From assembly GCA_031278935.1 (NCBI GenBank), contig JAITJK010000012.1, positions 1-16,876 on the forward strand: a stretch of DNA of 16,876 nt, in the 5' to 3' direction. The notes under the pieces were generated by a model. It worked only from the letters and a program-made list of their open reading frames with translations, was not told the origin of the DNA and ran no database searches. The translations under genes and the position numbers were made by a program. Positions 14,771-16,876 of the stretch are shown one piece after another. Every line of letters begins with the position of its first letter. Position 1 is the first letter of the stretch. The DNA comes from Spirochaetaceae bacterium. GTDB lineage: Bacteria > Spirochaetota > Spirochaetia > Treponematales > Breznakiellaceae.

Positions 14771-16300
14771 ATGGCAGCATATTTGCTTGAAATGAAGAAT
14801 ATTGTAAAAAACTTCCCGGGCGTTAAGGCGCTGCGGGGAGTTGAACTCAAGGTCCGCCCCGGGGAGATCCACGCCCTCATGGGAGAAAACGGGGCGGGTA
14901 AATCAACCTTGATGAAGTGCATCATTGGGATACAGCATCCTACCAGCGGGGAAATTTTCTTTGATGGAAAACTGCAAGGGGCCTATAGTCCCGCTCAAGC
15001 CCTGGAAATGGGCATATCCATGATCCACCAGGAATTGAGCCCCGTGCTTCACCGCTCGATCATGGAAAACATTTGGCTGGGCCGGGAACCCCTTACCCCC
15101 TTTCGGCTGGTGGATCATCGGAAGATGTATGAGATGACCAAGGAAGTCCTTAAAGAGATTGACTTGGATGAAGACCCTCGGACCCTCATGTCCGCGCTTA
15201 CCGTAGCGAAAATGCAGATGATCGAAATTGCCCGGGCGGTTTCCTACAATTCCAAGCTCATCATCATGGACGAGCCGACCTCGGCCCTGGCGGAAAAAGA
15301 GATCCGCCAGCTTTTCGTGATTATGCGAAAGCTCAAAGGGCAGGGAAAGAGCATCATCTTTATTTCCCATAAACTGGATGAGGTCTATGAAATCACCGAC
15401 CGGATCACCGTATACCGGGACGGGGAGTACATCGGCGCGGAAGATACGGCCAACCTGGCGGTGGACAAGCTCATCACCATGATGGTAGGCCGGAATGTGG
15501 AGGAACTGTTTCCCAAGACCCAGTGCTCCATCGGAGAAGTCAAATTTGAGGTGCGAAACTTCTCGAACCGTAAGTATTTCCACAACGTGTCCTTTACGGT
15601 CCGCCGGGGGGAGATTCTGGGTATCGCGGGCCTCGTGGGATCCGGGCGTAGCGAAGTGGTGGAGGCCATCTTCGGAGTACGGCCCCGGAGTTCCGGGGAA
15701 ATCTATATCGAAGGGAAACGCGTGGAAATCCGCCATACCCAGGACGCCATCAACGCCAAGATGGCCTGGCTCACGGAAGACCGCCGCAGTTCCGGGATAT
15801 TCCCCATGCTGGGGGTGCAGCTCAATATGGTCATCGCCAATATCCCCCAGTTTCTCAACAAGGCCCGGCTCATTCGGGAAACCTATATGCGCTCGGAGTG
15901 CGAGGACTACGTGAAGAAGGTCCAGGTGAAAACCGCAGGACTGCACCAGCATATCGGGGAATTAAGCGGGGGTAACCAGCAGAAAGTCCTGATTGCCCGG
16001 TGGCTTATGACGGATCCCGATATTCTCTTCGTGGACGAGCCTACCCGGGGGATTGACGTGCTTACCAAGTCGGAGATTCATAGGCTTTTGAGTCGCCTTG
16101 CAGGAGAAGGGAAGTCCATCGTGATGATTTCCTCAGAACTCCCGGAAGTCATGGGCATGAGCGACCGGATCATGGTGATGCATCAGGGGCGGGTAACGGG
16201 AATCCTCGAAAATTCCCCGACCTTGACCCAGGAAGAGCTTATGGCCTATGCCACCAATACCATGGACGAGTATTATCAGGCCAAAAAAGAAAAAAAGTAA
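14771..16300 (+). CDS. Sugar ABC transporter ATPase, two-domain (RbsA/MglA type)
   Basis: A 509-residue protein with two nucleotide-binding domains in one chain, the standard form for the carbohydrate uptake type 2 family. Domain 1 has Walker A GENGAGKST (38-46), a signature-like LTVAKMQ (143-149) and Walker B LIIMDEPT (163-170). Domain 2 has a degenerate Walker A GLVGSGRSEV (287-296), a good signature LSGGNQQK (398-405) and DEPTRGID (422-429). The asymmetry is normal in this family. AAGGGG six bases before the ATG sets the start. The gene lies between the binding protein and the permease, so it powers import of the same sugar. Confidence 0.95.
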   Translation: MAAYLLEMKNIVKNFPGVKALRGVELKVRPGEIHALMGENGAGKSTLMKCIIGIQHPTSGEIFFDGKLQGAYSPAQALEMGISMIHQELSPVLHRSIMENIWLGREPLTPFRLVDHRKMYEMTKEVLKEIDLDEDPRTLMSALTVAKMQMIEIARAVSYNSKLIIMDEPTSALAEKEIRQLFVIMRKLKGQGKSIIFISHKLDEVYEITDRITVYRDGEYIGAEDTANLAVDKLITMMVGRNVEELFPKTQCSIGEVKFEVRNFSNRKYFHNVSFTVRRGEILGIAGLVGSGRSEVVEAIFGVRPRSSGEIYIEGKRVEIRHTQDAINAKMAWLTEDRRSSGIFPMLGVQLNMVIANIPQFLNKARLIRETYMRSECEDYVKKVQVKTAGLHQHIGELSGGNQQKVLIARWLMTDPDILFVDEPTRGIDVLTKSEIHRLLSRLAGEGKSIVMISSELPEVMGMSDRIMVMHQGRVTGILENSPTLTQEELMAYATNTMDEYYQAKKEKK

Positions 16301-16323
16301 CTATTTTTAAGGAGCTGAAGGAG

Positions 16324-16876
16324 ATGAAAGCTATAACCGTACCCCCTATGGGAAATCTCAATATTGGACAGACTGCCAAAAAGTATGGCATCGTTATTGT
16401 GCTGGTGATCATGATCATCGTGTTGAGTATTATGGAACCCGCGTTCTTGAGTACCACCAACATTTTCAACGTGTTAACCCAGAGCTCTATCTTCGGCATT
16501 ATGGCCTTGGGGATGACCTTTGTCATTATATCCAAAGGTATCGATCTCTCAGTGGGTTCGGTGCTGGCCTTTTCCGGGGTAATCGCCGCAAGCCTTGCCC
16601 AAACCGCCACAGCCACGGAAAAATATTTCCCTTCCCTACCGGTGATGCCGGTGATCGTGCCGATTCTCACGGCCCTGGCCATAGGCGGCGCGTGCGGAGG
16701 TATCAGCGGCCTCTTGATCGCCAAAACCCGGATCCCCGCGTTCATCGCCACCTTAGGGATGACCACCGTGGCCCGGGGCTTTGCCTTGATCTACACCGGA
16801 GGCCGGCCCATCAGTAACATGGTCCCCTCCCTCACCGCGTTGAGCGGGAAGTTCTTCAACGTCATTCCTATACCGG
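16324..16876 (+). CDS. Sugar ABC transporter permease, RbsC type (cut by window edge)
   Basis: An open frame of 184 codons from ATG 16324 to the right edge. A first membrane helix spans about residues 22-36 (GIVIVLVIMIIVLSI), followed by EPAFLSTTNIFNVLTQSS, then the family motif ISKGIDLSVGSVLAF, a further hydrophobic segment, and TRIPAFIATLGMTTVARGF. These mark a permease of the RbsC/XylH family. GGAG stands nine bases before the start, and the gene is 23 bases after the ATPase stop. It forms the membrane channel for the probable inositol importer. About half of the protein is missing from the window. Confidence 0.92.
   Translation, partial: MKAITVPPMGNLNIGQTAKKYGIVIVLVIMIIVLSIMEPAFLSTTNIFNVLTQSSIFGIMALGMTFVIISKGIDLSVGSVLAFSGVIAASLAQTATATEKYFPSLPVMPVIVPILTALAIGGACGGISGLLIAKTRIPAFIATLGMTTVARGFALIYTGGRPISNMVPSLTALSGKFFNVIPIP

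Noticed and set aside
14903..15952. A 349-codon minus-strand open frame opposite the ABC ATPase
   Set aside because: It lies fully within the ATPase gene, is rich in His, Gly and Asp from complementary codons, and has no family pattern.
16239..16766. A 175-codon minus-strand open frame over the permease start
   Set aside because: The plus-strand frame encodes a clear RbsC-type permease with a ribosome binding site; the minus frame is its complement.

Overview
The window looks like a chromosomal stretch of a moderately high-GC anaerobic bacterium, most likely a spirochaete of the termite-gut or free-living Treponema type. That guess rests on three recalled similarities and was not searched: a divergent RAYT-like transposase family, a dispersed GAGGAACGAAGCGACGAAGC repeat, and the style of the sugar ABC transporter and lipoprotein. 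No tRNA, rRNA or CRISPR array is visible.

Left end (1-1242): the start of an RND/MMPL exporter on the minus strand, cut by the window edge, faces a divergent TetR-family regulator that has its own good promoter. Between the regulator and the next gene lies a set of nested inverted repeats. A RAYT-like transposase relative (1314-1766) follows; the paired histidines of its HUH site are gone.

Centre (1960-13449, all minus strand): a long catabolic gene row read right to left. It starts with four textbook myo-inositol genes: iolG (dehydrogenase), iolB (5-deoxyglucuronate isomerase), iolD (trihydroxycyclohexane-dione hydrolase) and iolE (inosose dehydratase). In tight linkage come an archaeal-type phosphoglycerate kinase, an archaeal-type (type II) glyceraldehyde-3-phosphate dehydrogenase, and a transketolase split into N and C halves. 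After a 346-base gap holding a dispersed repeat come kduI and a GH28 polygalacturonase without a signal peptide, a small pectin module.

The row has no iolC kinase, iolJ aldolase or iolA dehydrogenase, the usual steps after iolB. In the kinase one arginine of the 3-phosphoglycerate site is replaced, and in the transketolase C half a histidine of the substrate-phosphate site is replaced. I infer a possible variant route: transketolase splits 2-deoxy-5-keto-gluconate, the product of IolB, into a ketol unit and malate semialdehyde. The latter is a carboxylate look-alike of glyceraldehyde 3-phosphate, which the GAPDH/PGK pair would oxidise to malate with ATP gain. The simple alternative is that these genes only process triose phosphate.

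Right end (13450-16876): a divergent regulatory region carries one sigma70-like promoter per direction. Each has a LacI/CcpA-type operator (core AAACGTTTT on the plus strand) just downstream of its -10 box, so both directions are probably controlled by the same repressor, which is not in the window. On the plus strand follow a lipoprotein sugar-binding protein, a double-domain ABC ATPase and the start of an RbsC-type permease, presumably the inositol importer feeding the pathway.
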